A DNA stretch of 64,000 nucleotides. Origin: Pyrenopolyporus hunteri. Its lineage: Eukaryota > Ascomycota > Sordariomycetes > Xylariales > Hypoxylaceae. The notes beneath the pieces were generated by a model. The model was not told the DNA's origin. It worked only from the letters and a program-made list of their open reading frames with translations, and did no database searches. Shown here in pieces: positions 45,957 to 60,600 of this stretch. The DNA lies in the NCBI GenBank assembly GCA_902806595.1, contig CADCXC010000037.1, forward strand, positions 1,922,001 through 1,986,000, written 5' to 3'. Both the position numbers and the translations under genes were made by a program. The stretch's first letter is position 1. Each line of letters begins with the position of its first letter.

Positions 45957-48197
45957 TTAATTTCTACCGATAATAGCATCCATGTTCCCCATCAGTGCGT
46001 GGACCTGGATAGTCGAACCAGGGCCGCCAGGGCCCTTCTGAGCTTCCAGTCTGGAACCCGGCCAGCCGCCGGCGTTGATGATCCTGACGTCCCTCCCTTT
46101 GACCTTGAGCTTGCCGCTCGTCGTCTCGGCGTACAGGTAGCCCTCCCACGCCTGAGGATACCGAAGCCCGATATCCCCACTGGTAGACCTGTGGGAGGCC
46201 CGCAAACAGTCGAGGGGCTTGCTCCGAATCAATCCCCTATCTCCGTACCAAACCGGCTCGAGCACGCGGACGGCTGTGGCACCGCTCGTAGTCACAGTCT
46301 CTAGTTGGGCGGGTTGTTCGGGAGAGACCCTGTCCTCGTTCATAACGGGGAGTAAGTCGAGCGCGATGTCGCTGGCGGTGCTTCTCAGCTCGATGCCGGC
46401 GCCAAATGCGAAGGCGCCGTGAATGCCACCAGACGTCGACTTGATATCGACGAGGTAGTCGCGGAGCGGGATCTGCTCTCTCTGATGCACCGGTTCCGTG
46501 GCGCGCACTACGCCGGATACGGAGCTCAAGGATAAGACGGCCGATTTCGGGTCGGTGTCCAGTTCTTCCTTGGGTGTGATCGAGACCGTGATGTGGCCGG
46601 AAGTCGTGTGCAGCCCCAACATATCGTACAGAGGCCAGTTACCCTCGATCTTACCCGAGGTCGAGGAGATTTCGATGATACGGGAATCGAACACGTACGA
46701 GTCCTTTGCGGGGACGAACGTGTAATCTGGTGACCCCACAACGAAGCTCGTGTTGTCATACGATAGGGGTCGATCCGAGCCAGAGATGATATCTCCCACT
46801 AGAGAGGAGATCCTGGTGTAGTCTGCCACGTGGAAAGAGAGATCGTCTAGGAGTAGGACATCCAAGTGGACCGTATTCAGAGAGAGCACACCAATTTCCG
46901 CCTCCTCGGGTACCCAAATAGTGGCCCTCATCTCAACGCAAGGCCAGACATTCGGATTCAAGGGGTCGTACTTATTTGGTAAGCTCACCTTCATGGCCTG
47001 GGCGTCGGGGTCCGTGAAGATGTCAAGCAGGAGCCCCCTGTCGTTGGTGGCTATCTCGAGTATCAGGCGGGGCTCGCCGCCATCATCGAGTCGTCGCACA
47101 TCGACCTGGCCAGCGACACGCAACTGGGCTCTTCCTGAGTGTACGTGCTGGTCTTCGATGAAAGTGATATTACGGTTCCTATCGAAGTTCAGGGCCAGAA
47201 TCTGATCATCGAAGCGATACTGCGCGTTGTCGCAGTATGAGGGTCGAAAGGGGTTCCAGGCCGCAGGATCCCCGGCTCCAGGTTGATCTGGCACAGGTTC
47301 CTCTACCGGGTCCGACGGCGAACCCTGAACGGGCTGTGCCCCGATAGTTTTCTTCTGGGTCACCATGTTAGCGAGATAGTTCGTGTGTTGTTAATAGGTG
47401 AAAACTTGGATGGTCGAGCTTACACCATCATCGTTCTGGATTGTCCGGAGGGAGCCCGCTAGAAATCCTATCGAGACGGCCAGTACGAGCAGGGCAACCA
47501 CCAGGGTCTTGCAGCTGAGCCACGTAGGCAGCCGCCTCCTGACTCGTCGGGTCCAATGTGGTGGTGTTACACCAATTTCCTCGTCTATTGGCTGACCTAT
47601 GCTCTCGGGCGATCTCCCGAGCAGCCTCTCGTTCTCAATAGTATCCCGTACGCCCATGGTATGGCTGAATGTGTTGTAGCTTCTAGGTTCGATTTGTTGG
47701 TTGGTGGGCGAGAGAGGGGTGACCGACGACGGCGAATACGCCGGTGGCGCATCTGAATATACGGAAGGAGTTCGCCCCCGCGTTGGGTGAGCCCGGAGAG
47801 GGTTGTATGACGCTGACGACGGTAGGTACGTATGTGCCAACGTGGGATCGAATCGCTGTTGACGTGGTGCGGTTGAACTAGCGCCGCGCTGTTCTGATTG
47901 ACCAGGTTCTAGAACGTTGTCCAATCCTATAGGACGAATGTGGTGGTAATATTGGTTTTCAGCTCTCGGGGTATTTAACGAGGACCTCTCCTCGTTCGCC
48001 TCTCGAGCTTTCGATTCAGCGCCTGATGTCGAAGTCTGCTGAAGTGTCGGATCGGGAATTAAGACGTTTGGCACGTTCGGCACTGCATGGGACGAAGAAG
48101 ACCCGGCAAAGTAACCGTCCGAAGGCGATAATTGATCTGCATAACTCTCTCCATCTGAATCGTCACCCATTGAATACAAGTTGTCAGAGTAGGGCAT
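45957..48197 (-). CDS. Single-pass membrane protein with DUF4097-like beta-repeat ectodomain (723 aa)
   Basis: On the minus strand exon 1 is 48197-47424 and exon 2 is 47354-45957. The 69-nt intron (47355-47423) has a GTAAGC donor, a CGCTAAC branch site and a CCCAG acceptor. The join reads NDDG then KKTIGAQP. The start is the ATG at 48197 (MPYSDNLYSMGDD). Residues 1-220 are Ser/Pro/Tyr-rich and probably disordered. A basic stretch (TRRVRRRLP) precedes one hydrophobic segment at about 230-250 (LVVALLVLAVSIGFLAG), so the N-terminus is likely cytosolic and the C-terminus outside (type II). The ectodomain has repeated short beta-type units, STSGKIEGNW, TTSGHITVS, STSGGIHGAF and TTSGKLKVKG, as in DUF4097-type proteins. 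Function is unknown; a cell-surface or secretory-pathway location is inferred. Confidence 0.8.
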
Positions 48198-49029
48198 AGT
48201 TCCCGGTTGTCGAAACGGTCTTGGCGGAAGTGAAACTATCCCCAAGCCGATTTGCTACACTCGAAACGCTCGTGTTGTGTCTGACCGCAACGGCAAATAA
48301 AGACGAGTATTAGGACGCCAAGCAACAGCCAATCGTATCAGTAGGATAGTCAAAAAAGATAGTATATTTCTTGCTCTGTCTAAGAATATGCTTGCAATGA
48401 TTCCATCTCGAGTGAGGTGACGATAGGGAACGTCACAAGCCGCGGCGGTTTTTCTCGCATCATGGTAAGGCTGTGACTAACGCTATCACACTTGCCAAGT
48501 CCAATGCTCCCTCGCTTGCAGGAACAACTCCGATTGATACCAGCGAGATAGGTAACTCTAGCCCGAATAAAGTCAAGACGGGTACGTAAGCTCCGTCGTG
48601 GTTTGCGCATGCTACGAGTTGAGTTTACCTTATTAAGTCGTAGGGCGAAGCGGTGAACTGATTCTACAGGCTTTTTAGGATATAGTTGCAGCTGTTGAGT
48701 TGCAAAAAGGGAAGTTCGATAGACAAGATGCTAACGTCCGGGATACTCTATTGGCCTATTCAGCTAGTCTAACCAGGACAATATACCAGGCCAACGACGA
48801 GTCCAGGTATAATGGTAACGCTATACTGCGTGCCGTATAAGCATTACCCCACTGCTGTGCTTCTGCCCCTGTAAAAAAAGAGTCCTACGAACTTTTCCCC
48901 CGCTTTTTCATCTTTGCGATACGTCAGCTATAACATTCAACGACCCTGGTCGAAGTCCAGAGAACCGTTAAACCGCCATTCATTTTTATTTTACCGTATT
49001 GTTTGGCATATAGTGCGACATACCGTATA
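48198..49029. other. Promoter flank and transition to the AT-rich block
   Basis: No gene is recognised; the 76-codon minus frame at 48380-48610 has no motif. Base composition is still normal up to about 49000 and then drops sharply into AT-rich sequence. Confidence 0.6.
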
Positions 49030-49183
49030 TGGTTAATTATAACTAGCTGGATTTTTTTAACGGATATTTATCCGCGTATATTATTACGAATAACTTTAAA
49101 TTACTTAATTATTTTAAAATTATTTATTTACGATAAATTTTAATTTTAAATTAATTTCGATATTTTAATAAAAATAATTAAAT

Positions 49184-49455
49184 ATATTAAATAAATAAAA
49201 AGTCGTTAATTAATAATTAATTAATTATTATACGATTATATAATAAAAAATACGAAATAAATAAAATAAATTAAATTATATATATATAAAAATTATAAAC
49301 GGTTTAATTTTATATTAATCGATAGATATATTATTTTTAAAAGTTATATTTTAAATGTTTATTATATAAAATAATAAAATATTTAATAAAAATATATTTA
49401 CCGTTATTATTATTACGATAAATACTTTAATACGAAGTTATATTATTATAAAATA
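49184..49455 (+). repeat. Degenerate repeat, copy A (possible left LTR)
   Basis: It aligns by eye with 56955-57230 through shared blocks such as TATTAAATAAATAAA, ATTATATAATAAAAAATA, TTTTTAAAAGTTATATTTTAA and TTACGATAAATA, in the same order and spacing. It is close to the left edge of the AT-rich block. Confidence 0.65.
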
Positions 49456-52400
49456 CGTATTAATTATATAATTATTATAAATATTTATTTATAAATAAAA
49501 AAAATAATTTTTATAAATATTAAACGATTATTTAATAAAATTAAATAATCGATAATAAAATATACGATAATTTCGTCGTTTTATTAAATATATTTAATAT
49601 AAATTAAATTTCGTTTTTACGAGTTATAATTCGCGTTTTTTTTTTTTTTTTACCTTTTACGAAATTAATAAATTAAAATTTTATATAATATAAAAAATAA
49701 CTTTTTTATTATATAGGGATTTTTAGATAATTAATTAAATTATTAAATTAAATATATATAAAAAATATATAAAAAATATATATTTTACGAATATAATTTT
49801 ATAAATTTAAATAAATATAACGTTAAATATTTACGATTAATTTTTAATATTTAAGTTTTTTAATTTAATTAATAATATTAAATAATTAAATTTTAATATT
49901 TTTAATTATTTAAAAAGTAAAATTTAAAGTAAATTACGATTTTTCAACGCGTATAAATATTAAAAATAAATTAAAAATAATTTTAAATACGTCGTTTATT
50001 TATATATGTTTTTTATTATTTATTATAAATAATTAAAATAATTATTTTATATTAATAAATTAATATATATTATATTTAAGTAAATATTTATTATTATTAT
50101 AATTATAATAATATTTAACGTAAATATCGTAAAAATAATTAAATAAAATAATATAATATTAAAAAAAACTTTAATTTATTTTATAATTTATATAAATATA
50201 TTTTTATAATAAAATAATATTAATTATTATTATATATATAATTAAAATTTATTAATAAATATATTTAATTTAAAAAACGTAAAAATTTATTTTCGAAATT
50301 AATAATTAGCGATTAAAATTATATTAATTTTAATTTTCGAAAACGACGGTTTCGATTATAATTATAATTATTAAAAATAATAGTTTATTTTAATTTAAAT
50401 TAATAAATAAAATATTATAAGTAAATTATTTTAAAAATAAAAGTTACGCGAAATTAAATATATTTTTAAATTTCGAATTATTTTTATTATCGTTTTATTT
50501 ACGAAGGTTTTTTTAATTTACGTTAAAATTTAAATAATAAAATTAATTAAAAAAACATTATCGGTTATTTTCGGTTATTTGTTATCGTCGTCGATAAAAG
50601 AAATAATCGATTATATAAATTTTAAAAGAAAATTTTTTTTTTTTTTCGAATTTTAATTAAAAGATTTCATTTAATTTTAATTAAATTTACGTTTATTAAT
50701 AAGGTCGAATACTTTTAATTTAATTATTATAAAGTTAATAAACTTATTATTTTATTTAAAAATAACGATATTTTATTTTCGAAAATAAATATTTTATATT
50801 AAAATAATTTATTATTAATTTAATTTATTCGAGGATTTTTTAAAAGCGGGTATAATAAAATATTTAAAAATTAATAATTTATAAAAAATAATTAAAAAAT
50901 AAATATAATATATAAAGTTAAAATTTTATAAAAATAAAAATAAACGTTTAATATTAATAATCGAAGTTAATGTATATACGTACGTTAAAGGAAAATAATT
51001 ACGTAATTTATTTTTAAAGTTACGTTTATTTACGTAAATTTTTTAACGTTAATTAAATATTAATATAAAATAATATATTTTTCGAAAAAAAAGGTTAAAT
51101 TATTTAAAAAATTTAAAATTATACGTTAATTTTCGATTAATATTACGTACGATTATAAAATTTAATAAATATTTATATTTTTTAATCGAATTAATAAAAA
51201 TTACTTAAATATTTATTAATTAATATTTAATTTTACCGGGTTTTTTAAAAAAAGATTTTAAATTAATTATAAATATAATTTTAAAAAGTATAGTAAAATA
51301 AAAATAAAGGGAAAAGGGGGGGGGGGTAATTTAATTACGAAAAAATAATTTATAATTTATAACATTTTTAAATTAATATAAAAAAAAAATTAATAAAAGC
51401 TACGAATCGTTAATAAAACGTTAATGTTACACGAATCGTACGAGTAATAATATAATATTAAACGCGATATTATTTTTCGTTAATACGAAATACGATTATT
51501 ATTTAAACGAAAAGTTATTAATTTTATTAATTTAAAAGTTTTAAATAATATTAAAAATTTTATTTTATAAAATGTTAAATAATTTTATAATAATTTTATT
51601 AATATTAAAAGTTTTAAATATTTATTTATATATTTAGGTATTATATAATATAAATAATATTTAATAAAAAAGTAATTACGTATAATAATAAATATTTATA
51701 ATAACTTTAATATATATAAATTTATAAAAAAATAAAAAGTAATAATTTTTATAAATAAAAAAACGAAAAAATATTTAATTTATTTTAATATTTATTAAAA
51801 AATTATTTATTTAGGTAGGTATTTAATTTATTAAATAACGTTTTAACAAATATTTTATTTATATTATTATTTAAATAATGTAAATATCGATAATTTTTAT
51901 TATTTATTTTTTTTTATTATTAATTTTTTTTCGAATTTAATTATTTTATATAAAAATCGAATTAATAGTTTATTATATTTATAAAGTTTATTTTCGTAAT
52001 AATAATATTTTTATTAATTAAATATATTTACGAGGATATATAATTCGCGTTTTCGATAACGATATTTCCTTTTATTTTAATATAATTTAAATATATATAT
52101 TAATTATTTTTTAAAAAATATTATTATTATATTTTTTATTTTCGTATAATTCGAATATTAATTATTTTTTTAAAGATATTATTATTATATTATCGATTAT
52201 AAAAAAAAGCGATAAAAAAACAATAAATAATATACGTATAATTTAATATTTAATAATATAATATTTAACGAATAAAAAATCGAATGAAAAAAATAATATT
52301 ATTAAGTTAATCGTTTTTTAAATTAATAAACGGTTTAATAAGGTATAATATTATAAAATTTTATATTTAAATATTTTAATCGAATAATTTATTCGAATAA

Positions 52401-55400
52401 TAATATTTTATTAATAATATTAGATATGTATTAAAAAATTTATTTTAAAATTATTTATTTTATTAATAATTTATTTGAATTAATATTTTTTTCATTTATA
52501 TCGATACGAAATTCGTATTATTTTAATTGTATTTTACGATAATATTAAAAAAAATTTAAAATTTAAATATTGAATTAAAAAATTATTAATATATTGTTAA
52601 TTTATAATATTTTAAATTTATTTAATTATTTAATTAAAATGTATTAAAATCGTTATTTTATAAATAATTAATAAATAAAATATCGATAAAAATAAATATA
52701 ATATTAATATAATATCGTAATTTTATGTATTATATATCGATATAATTTTTTTAAATATTTTAATATTAAAAATATAAGTTAGTATTTTAACGAATTAATT
52801 TTATTAATATAAATAATAAATATTATTTATTTTTATTTTAAAAGGTTAGTTATTAATTATAATATAAGTAAATATAATTATTAAGTGTTTAGGGGATCGA
52901 ATTTATCGATTAACGTTTTTTTTTAAGATAAAATTAACGTTTAATTATTTAGTCGATATAAAATGTTTTTAAGAAATAAGTTTAAAATTTAAAAGGTTTA
53001 AAACGTTATTAAATTTATTTTATCGGTTTTTTTTTTTTAATAAATAATTAAATAATCGGCGTTTAATTTTTATTATTTATTATATATAAGTAAGTAAATA
53101 TTAAATAATAATTTTAATAAAAAGCGGTGATATATAATTATTAATTTTTTATAATAATTTTCTTTAATTTATATTATAAATTTATAGTTTTATATTAAAA
53201 AGTCGCGAATTAAAAAATATACGATGAAATTAATAAATTTTATAAGTTATATATAATAAATGTATTTATACCGTTGATTCGAATTATATATATGAAGTTA
53301 TTAATAAAATTAATTTTATTAGTTAATAAGAAATGATATTAAAGGAAAAAAAATAATAATCGATTATTATATAATTTAATAAATAAAATTTTTAAAAATG
53401 TAAGAAATAATTTTAATTTAAAATATAAATAAAAACTCGGTAATTTAATGTGTGTTATATAAATTTAGTTTATTTATATAAGTTATTATTAAAATTACGA
53501 AATAATAGTTATAATAATAATTATATTTTTAGTTTAACGTTTTTTTTATTTTATTTTTTAATAATTTTTTATTTATTTTCGTTTAAAATTTTTTCGTATA
53601 ATAAAACCGTTTTAAATATCGTTATTATATTAATTAATAACGTTTTATTTTAAACGATAAGGTGTATTGTTTCGATTAAATTTCGAAAAATTAAAATTTT
53701 TATTTTATTACTTCGTAATTAACGTAGTTATTTTATCATTTAATTTATTATATTATAAATTATTTTATAAAATATTTAATATTAAAAGAGGGGTTTATAT
53801 ACGGCGAAAATATTATCGATGAGGGAATATAATAAAAATTAATATATTCGAATTTAATAAAGTAGTTATATTCGAAAGTAGATAACAATATTATTTTTTA
53901 GTTAACGTTAAGTTTAAATAAACGAAGGTAAAAAGTTATTTATTAAAATTAAATATCGATAATTTAAATAAAAAAACGTTATAAATTTAATATAATTTTA
54001 TACGTTTATTATAATTTAAATTATTTAATTTATAATTATAAAATAGTCGAAATATACGATTAATAATATATTAATTAAAAGTTAGGTTTATTTTTTTTTT
54101 AAATTCGAATAAAATATAACGTATAAAAATAAATGGATTATAATAATAATTTAATTAAATTTTTTTAAAAGTAAATTTGTTAAAATTAATAATTTTTTCG
54201 AAATGTTTATTAATAGAAAAAATCGACGGCGATAATATAAATATAAATATAATATTAAAGTTTTTCGTTTTTTTTTTTTTTTCGAATTATTTTTTAAAGA
54301 TTTTTTTTATTTAACGACGTATAAAAACTTATAATTTCGAGTTAAAATATTTTTCATTAAATTAAATTATTATAAAAGTAAATTAAAATTTATAAAAAAT
54401 AAATAAAAAAGTTAAATAAATATATAAAAAAATATTAATGATTTTTTTAACGTTAACGTTTCGATTAATTTAAATTTATTAAAAGGTTTATTTTATATAT
54501 AATTCGTATATAAAAATTATGTAATATTATAATGTATTATAATTTTTATTAATATTTATTTATATAAATTAAGTTATCGTTTTTTATTTTTTAATATATT
54601 TTAAAGTTTTATTCGATAAATAGATAATAATATATTTTAAAATAAATTTAAAATAAATTACTTTTTTATTTAATATATTTATATAAAAATATTAATTTAT
54701 ATCGTAATTTTTTATTAAAATAAATATCGAATAAATATTTATAAATATTTTTAAATATTTAAATATTTTTAATATTTTATATTTTAATATATAATTATTT
54801 ATTTAAAAGTATTTTTAATATTTTATATAAAGTTTTAATATTTTTTATTTAAATAATAATATTTTTTTTTTTATTTATTTTTTTTTTTAAAGTAATAATT
54901 TTTTGTTAATTTAATAATTACGATTTATTAAATATAGTTATTTTAAGAAACGTTTTATATATTAATTTCCTTTTTTTATTTACTTTTATTAAATTTTTAA
55001 TTATAACTTTTAATAATTTTAAAATTTATTAATTAATAAGTTAAATTATTAAATTTTTAGGTTAAATATTTTAATATTAATATTATAATAATTTTATTTA
55101 TTATTTATAAAATATAATAATAACTTTTATTTTAAACTTTAAATTATTAATTTTATAATTTTATTTTTATTTAAATATTATATAAAAAGTTAATTAATTT
55201 AATTTTAAATAAACGATTGGGGGAAGATTTTTTAGTCGTTTATATATAGACGCGGATATTTTATTAGGGATATTAAAGTTATATTTAATGTTTTTAATTA
55301 TTTTAATATTATTTCGATTTTATTAACGTTCGAGACATTTTATATTATATATTATATTATTTAATTATTCGTTTTAATATATCGATATTACGTTTAATAA

Positions 55401-56954
55401 AAATAATATAATTTTAAAATATAATTAAAAAGTTTTTTTTTATAAAAAATATAATTAAATACGTATCGAATCGATAGAGTTTATTTTAGATTTTTTTATT
55501 TATAATAAAAATATAAACGTTTTTATTTAATAACGAGATAAATTTTTTTTTTATAAATAATTTTAAAAAATTTCGGGATTAGATTTTAAATTAAATTTTA
55601 TTTTTTACGTTATTTAATATTATATTAATAATATTATTTTTTATAATCGATTAATAACGACGGGTAGATTTAATATTATTATATCGAATATAATAATATT
55701 AAATGGGAAGTTTATTATCGTAAAAAGCGTAATTATTAAAAAACATTATAAAATATTTTATTTAAAAAGTTTACGAGACGAAATTTACGTCGATAAGTTA
55801 TTTTTTAATATTTACTTCGTATCGATTTTAAAAACGTAATGTAATTATAATTTAAATTTATTTTATTATTAATTGTTTCGTAATATATATTATATCGTTA
55901 TATTATTAATTAAATATTTTTTTTATAAATATTATATTATAACGAAACTTTTAACGTCGATATAATTAATGTTTTTTTACGATGTTTTAAATACTTTAAA
56001 TTTTATATATAAGTAAAATTTTTAACATCGAAATATTTTATTATATAATATAATTATTATATAAAATATCGAGTTAAATCGATATAAAACGGTAATTTAT
56101 AACTTCGAAAAAATTATTACGTTATTAAAAAGTAATTATAAATACTTCGATTTTTTATACGTTATAATATTTAAAATATATTTTAAAAAAAGGTACGATA
56201 AATTTATTAATTTATTTTTTTTAAAATATATTATATTATATATTTTAAAAGATATAAATGTAATTAATGTTATTTATATTAATAAATAATACCATATAAA
56301 TTTAATAAAAAAGCTTAAATTTCATTTTAACGAAAAGGTTATCGATATCAATAAATATAATTTTATTAAAAAATTAATATTATTCGATTTTCGTTTAAAA
56401 TTTAATATATCGAAGATTTTAAAATATAAAGTTTAAAATTTATTAAACGTAAAAAAAGTAAAAGTTATTATAATAAAACATATATAAATTTATAAATAAT
56501 CGAATAATAATAAAAATTTTTATATTTAAATATCCCTCGAATTAATTACCATTTATTAATATTTAATATCGGTTTAAAAGTTGAATTAAATATATTAATT
56601 TCGTTATTTAATTAATGAAGTATTTTATATTTTAAGTAAAATATTTATTTTATCGATATAATAATAAGAAGGAGGTTATAAAACGTTTATATAAAAATTT
56701 AAATTTTAAATTATTTATTATAATATAAATAACATTTGTAATTTATAATTTATTATTTATTTATTTAAAGTAAATAAGTATTTAATAAATTTAAATAATC
56801 GGCGGTAAGTTTAGAAATAATTTTATTACTTCGTACGATATATATTAAATTTATAATTTTTAAATTATAATTATTTTTTTTTTTCGATTATTTTTATAAA
56901 TTTAAAATGAAATTTATACATTATAAAATAAAATATTTAAAAGATTAAATATAA

Positions 56955-57230
56955 TATTATTAAATAAATAAAGGATTATTAATTTATAATTAATTAATTA
57001 ATATATAATTATATAATAAAAAATAACGAAATAAATAAATTAATTAAGTTATAAAAATATAAAAATTATAAATCGATTAACTTTATATTAATTAATAAAT
57101 ATATTTATTTTTAAAAGTTATATTTTAATTATTTATTACGTAAAATAACGATATATTTAATAAAAATATATCTATTATTATTATCGTTACGATAAATATA
57201 TTAATATAAAATTATATTATTATAAATATT
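56955..57230 (+). repeat. Degenerate repeat, copy B (possible right LTR)
   Basis: It is in the same orientation as copy A and about 7.8 kb away, a spacing normal for a fungal LTR retrotransposon. Shared blocks include AAAAATTATAAA and TATATTTAATAAAAATATAT. Mutations between copies are mostly C/T or G/A type, as RIP would leave. Confidence 0.65.
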
Positions 57231-57340
57231 AAAACGAAAAATTATATTAAGATTAAATAATTATATATTTTTTTTTAATTTAATAATTATAAAAATCGAT
57301 TAATTTAAAAAGTAATTTTTTTTATTATTAATATAATAAA

Positions 57341-57600
57341 AGTTTATTAAATAATAAATGATTTTATATTATATAATTATATAATATAAGGTAAAAAAAA
57401 AAATAAATTAATTAAATTATATAAATATAAAAAGAAAAGATTAAATTAAGTTTATATTAATTGGAAATATATTTTTATTTAAAATTTATAGTTTAATTAT
57501 TCGTTACGTAAAACGACAAAATATATAATAAAGTTATATTTATTATTATTATCGTTACGGTGGATACATTAATATAAAATTATATTATTATATTTATTTT
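57341..57600 (+). repeat. Degenerate repeat, copy C
   Basis: A third, more diverged copy follows copy B directly. It shares TTTATATTAATT, TTATTATTATCGTTACG and ATTAATATAAAATTATATTA in the same order. It could be a solo LTR or the start of a neighbouring element. Confidence 0.55.
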
Positions 57601-60600
57601 TTTTATATTTAAATTTCGATTATTTAAATATATACGTTAATAATATCGATTATTAATAAAACTTTTTTAAATTTAATTATTTTTAATTTATTAGTATTAA
57701 ATTTTAAAATTAACAAAATTTATTTTAATTTAAAAATTATTAAAAGTAAAAGTAAATATATCGATTGTAATTTTATTATATAACTTTTTACCGGATAATT
57801 TTATTATATCGTTTATTAATTTATTTTATAATTTTTTAATAACAATGTTATTTTATATAAATAAAAACGGTTCGAATTTAATATTTATTTATGTAATATT
57901 ATTATTTGTAAATTATATAAAAGTATTAATATTTTTATAATATAATTTTAATATTTAAATACGTAAATAATTAAATATAGATATAAATGGAATTTTTTAC
58001 GTAATTTTTAAACGGATATTTAAGGTAATAAATTATTTATTTAATTAGATTTTTAAAGTTTCGAATCGATTATTTATTTAAGTTTTAAAATTATTTAATT
58101 ACGTAATAATTCGAGTTTTTAGATTATTTAATCGTGTATTAATTATATTAATTAAATTTAAAATTTGTTAATTTTTATAAATTACAAAAAAGTTTATAAA
58201 TTTTAATAATTTTTATATTAATTTATTATTATATTTAATTATTATAACAAAATTAAGTTATAAATTAAATTATATTAAAAAATTTATAATAACCGAAATA
58301 TTAAATAAATAATAAAATAAAGTACGATGAAATAATAGGATGTTTTAAAAAAAATTAATTTAAAGTTTAAATTAGTATTAAAATAATTAAGATTTTATAA
58401 TAATAACGTTTATATATTTATTTACTTAAGTATTTTATAATGGCGAATATTATTTAAAATTATTTAGAAGTTAACTTTTTAATTAAAATTTTTAATAATA
58501 AATTAATAATTTTAAATCGATTAATTTAACGTTTAATATAATAAAACGGTAATTTATTTTTATATTTTTTATATAAATATTTATATATAATATATATATA
58601 TATAAAAATACGTTTACGATATAAAATTATAAAAGTAGTTTTAAAAAGTTTATACGTTTATATGTTTTATAAAAATTTTTTTTTTTTACGTTTTTATAAT
58701 TATTAAAAATATAATTATAACTTTTATTTAATACATTTATATTCGAATTAATATAATATAATTTAACTTAAACTTTTTTATAAATTATTACATTATAATA
58801 ATTAAGTAATTATTTATTTAAATTTATTATTATAATATTATATAATCGTTTAACGATATAAAATAATTAATAAATTAAATTATATTATTTTATATAATAT
58901 AAATACGTTATATTAACTTCGTAATTTAAAAAATTATAATTTATTTTTTTTATTTTTTTTTTATAATATTAATAAAAGTTTATTTTTAATTTTTAAAATT
59001 TATTTTATAACGTAGAATTAAACGATTAATTTTTAAATTATTTTATAATAAGTTATAATATAATATTATTTATTATAATTTTTATTATATAAAGTATTAA
59101 TTAAGGAATAAAATTAAATATATTCGAATTTTAAATGTAAATTATAAAAATAAAAGTAATAATAAACGTTATTAATTAAAAAGTTAATTAATATAATCGA
59201 AAGTCGATTATAAATTATAATTTTTATCGAAAATATAACCGTGTTTATTTAATTACGTAATAAATTTATTATTATTATTTATTTTATTAACCGATTTTAT
59301 TAAATCGATTAATTAATTATATTATAAATTTTACCGATAATTTCGATTTAAATTTTTATTTTAAAAATTTTTATTTTATTCGTATATATTTTTTTAAACG
59401 ATTTTAAAAAATTTATTTTAAGTTTACGATATTATATATACGAGTTATATATCGATTATATATTATTATAACATCGATATAAAAATCGAACGAAATATAA
59501 ATTATTATATAATTACGTAATTATAATAACGTTATATTTTAATTAATTAAAATAATAAATATTTTAAACTTCGAATTATTTATAATTTTAATTATATATA
59601 TTATTTATATTATTTCGTATTATTATTTTATATATATTAAACGTATTAATAAATACGTATATATAATACGTACATTTAAATAATAAAATAAAAATATATT
59701 TAAATATATTAAATTTATTTTTTTAATTTTTAATTTTTTTTTTTTTAAACATTTTATTATATTTTTATTATTTAAATATTAATTTAACATTATATATTTA
59801 AATTAATATAAATAATATAAACGTTAATTACATTAAATAATTTAACTTATAATTCGATTTTAATTTTATAATATAATTTATAACTTTATTTAACGAAAAA
59901 TTTCTTAAATTAAAAAATTTTTCGACCGTTTAATAAAATTAATAAATTTTATATATATTATAATAAATTTAAAGTAATATAAATATTTTACTTATAAATT
60001 AATGTTAATACGTATAAAACGCGTTTTAATTATATAAACGTTCGTTTTAATATTTTAAACGCGCGTTTTAATAATATAAATACGCGTATAAATATTCGAT
60101 TCGACGTTTTTAACGTTTATTTTAAGGTTCGATTTTAAGTATTATAAATTATTTTTTTATATTTTATATTTAATTTTTTAAATGTTTTAATATTAATTAA
60201 AATTTTACTTTAAAGATTATAATTTTTTTGCGTGATTTATTAATAATTATATTACGATTTTCGAAGTTATATTCGAATTATTTAAATTTATCGAAGATAA
60301 TATTATCATCGAAATATTACGGGGTAAATTAATAGATAATATTCGAGGATTATTTAATAAGTATTTATATAATTAAATTATAATTAATATATTTATTTTT
60401 AGTAGATTTCGAATTAAGTTAAATTTTAAAAACTTTAAATATAAATTTTAACGAAATAAAATCGATAAAATTTAAAAAGGTTTTTATAATTATCGAAATC
60501 GTAAACGGGCGTTTATATTAATATTATAACGTTATTATAATATATATATAAAAGGAAAAAAAAAAAAAGGTATATATTAAAGTTTAATAGTTTTATAAGT

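Noticed and set aside
53450..53653. 67-codon frame inside the RIP block
   Set aside because: Composition is only what AT-rich sequence gives (Leu, Ile, Asn, Phe, Tyr); not a gene.
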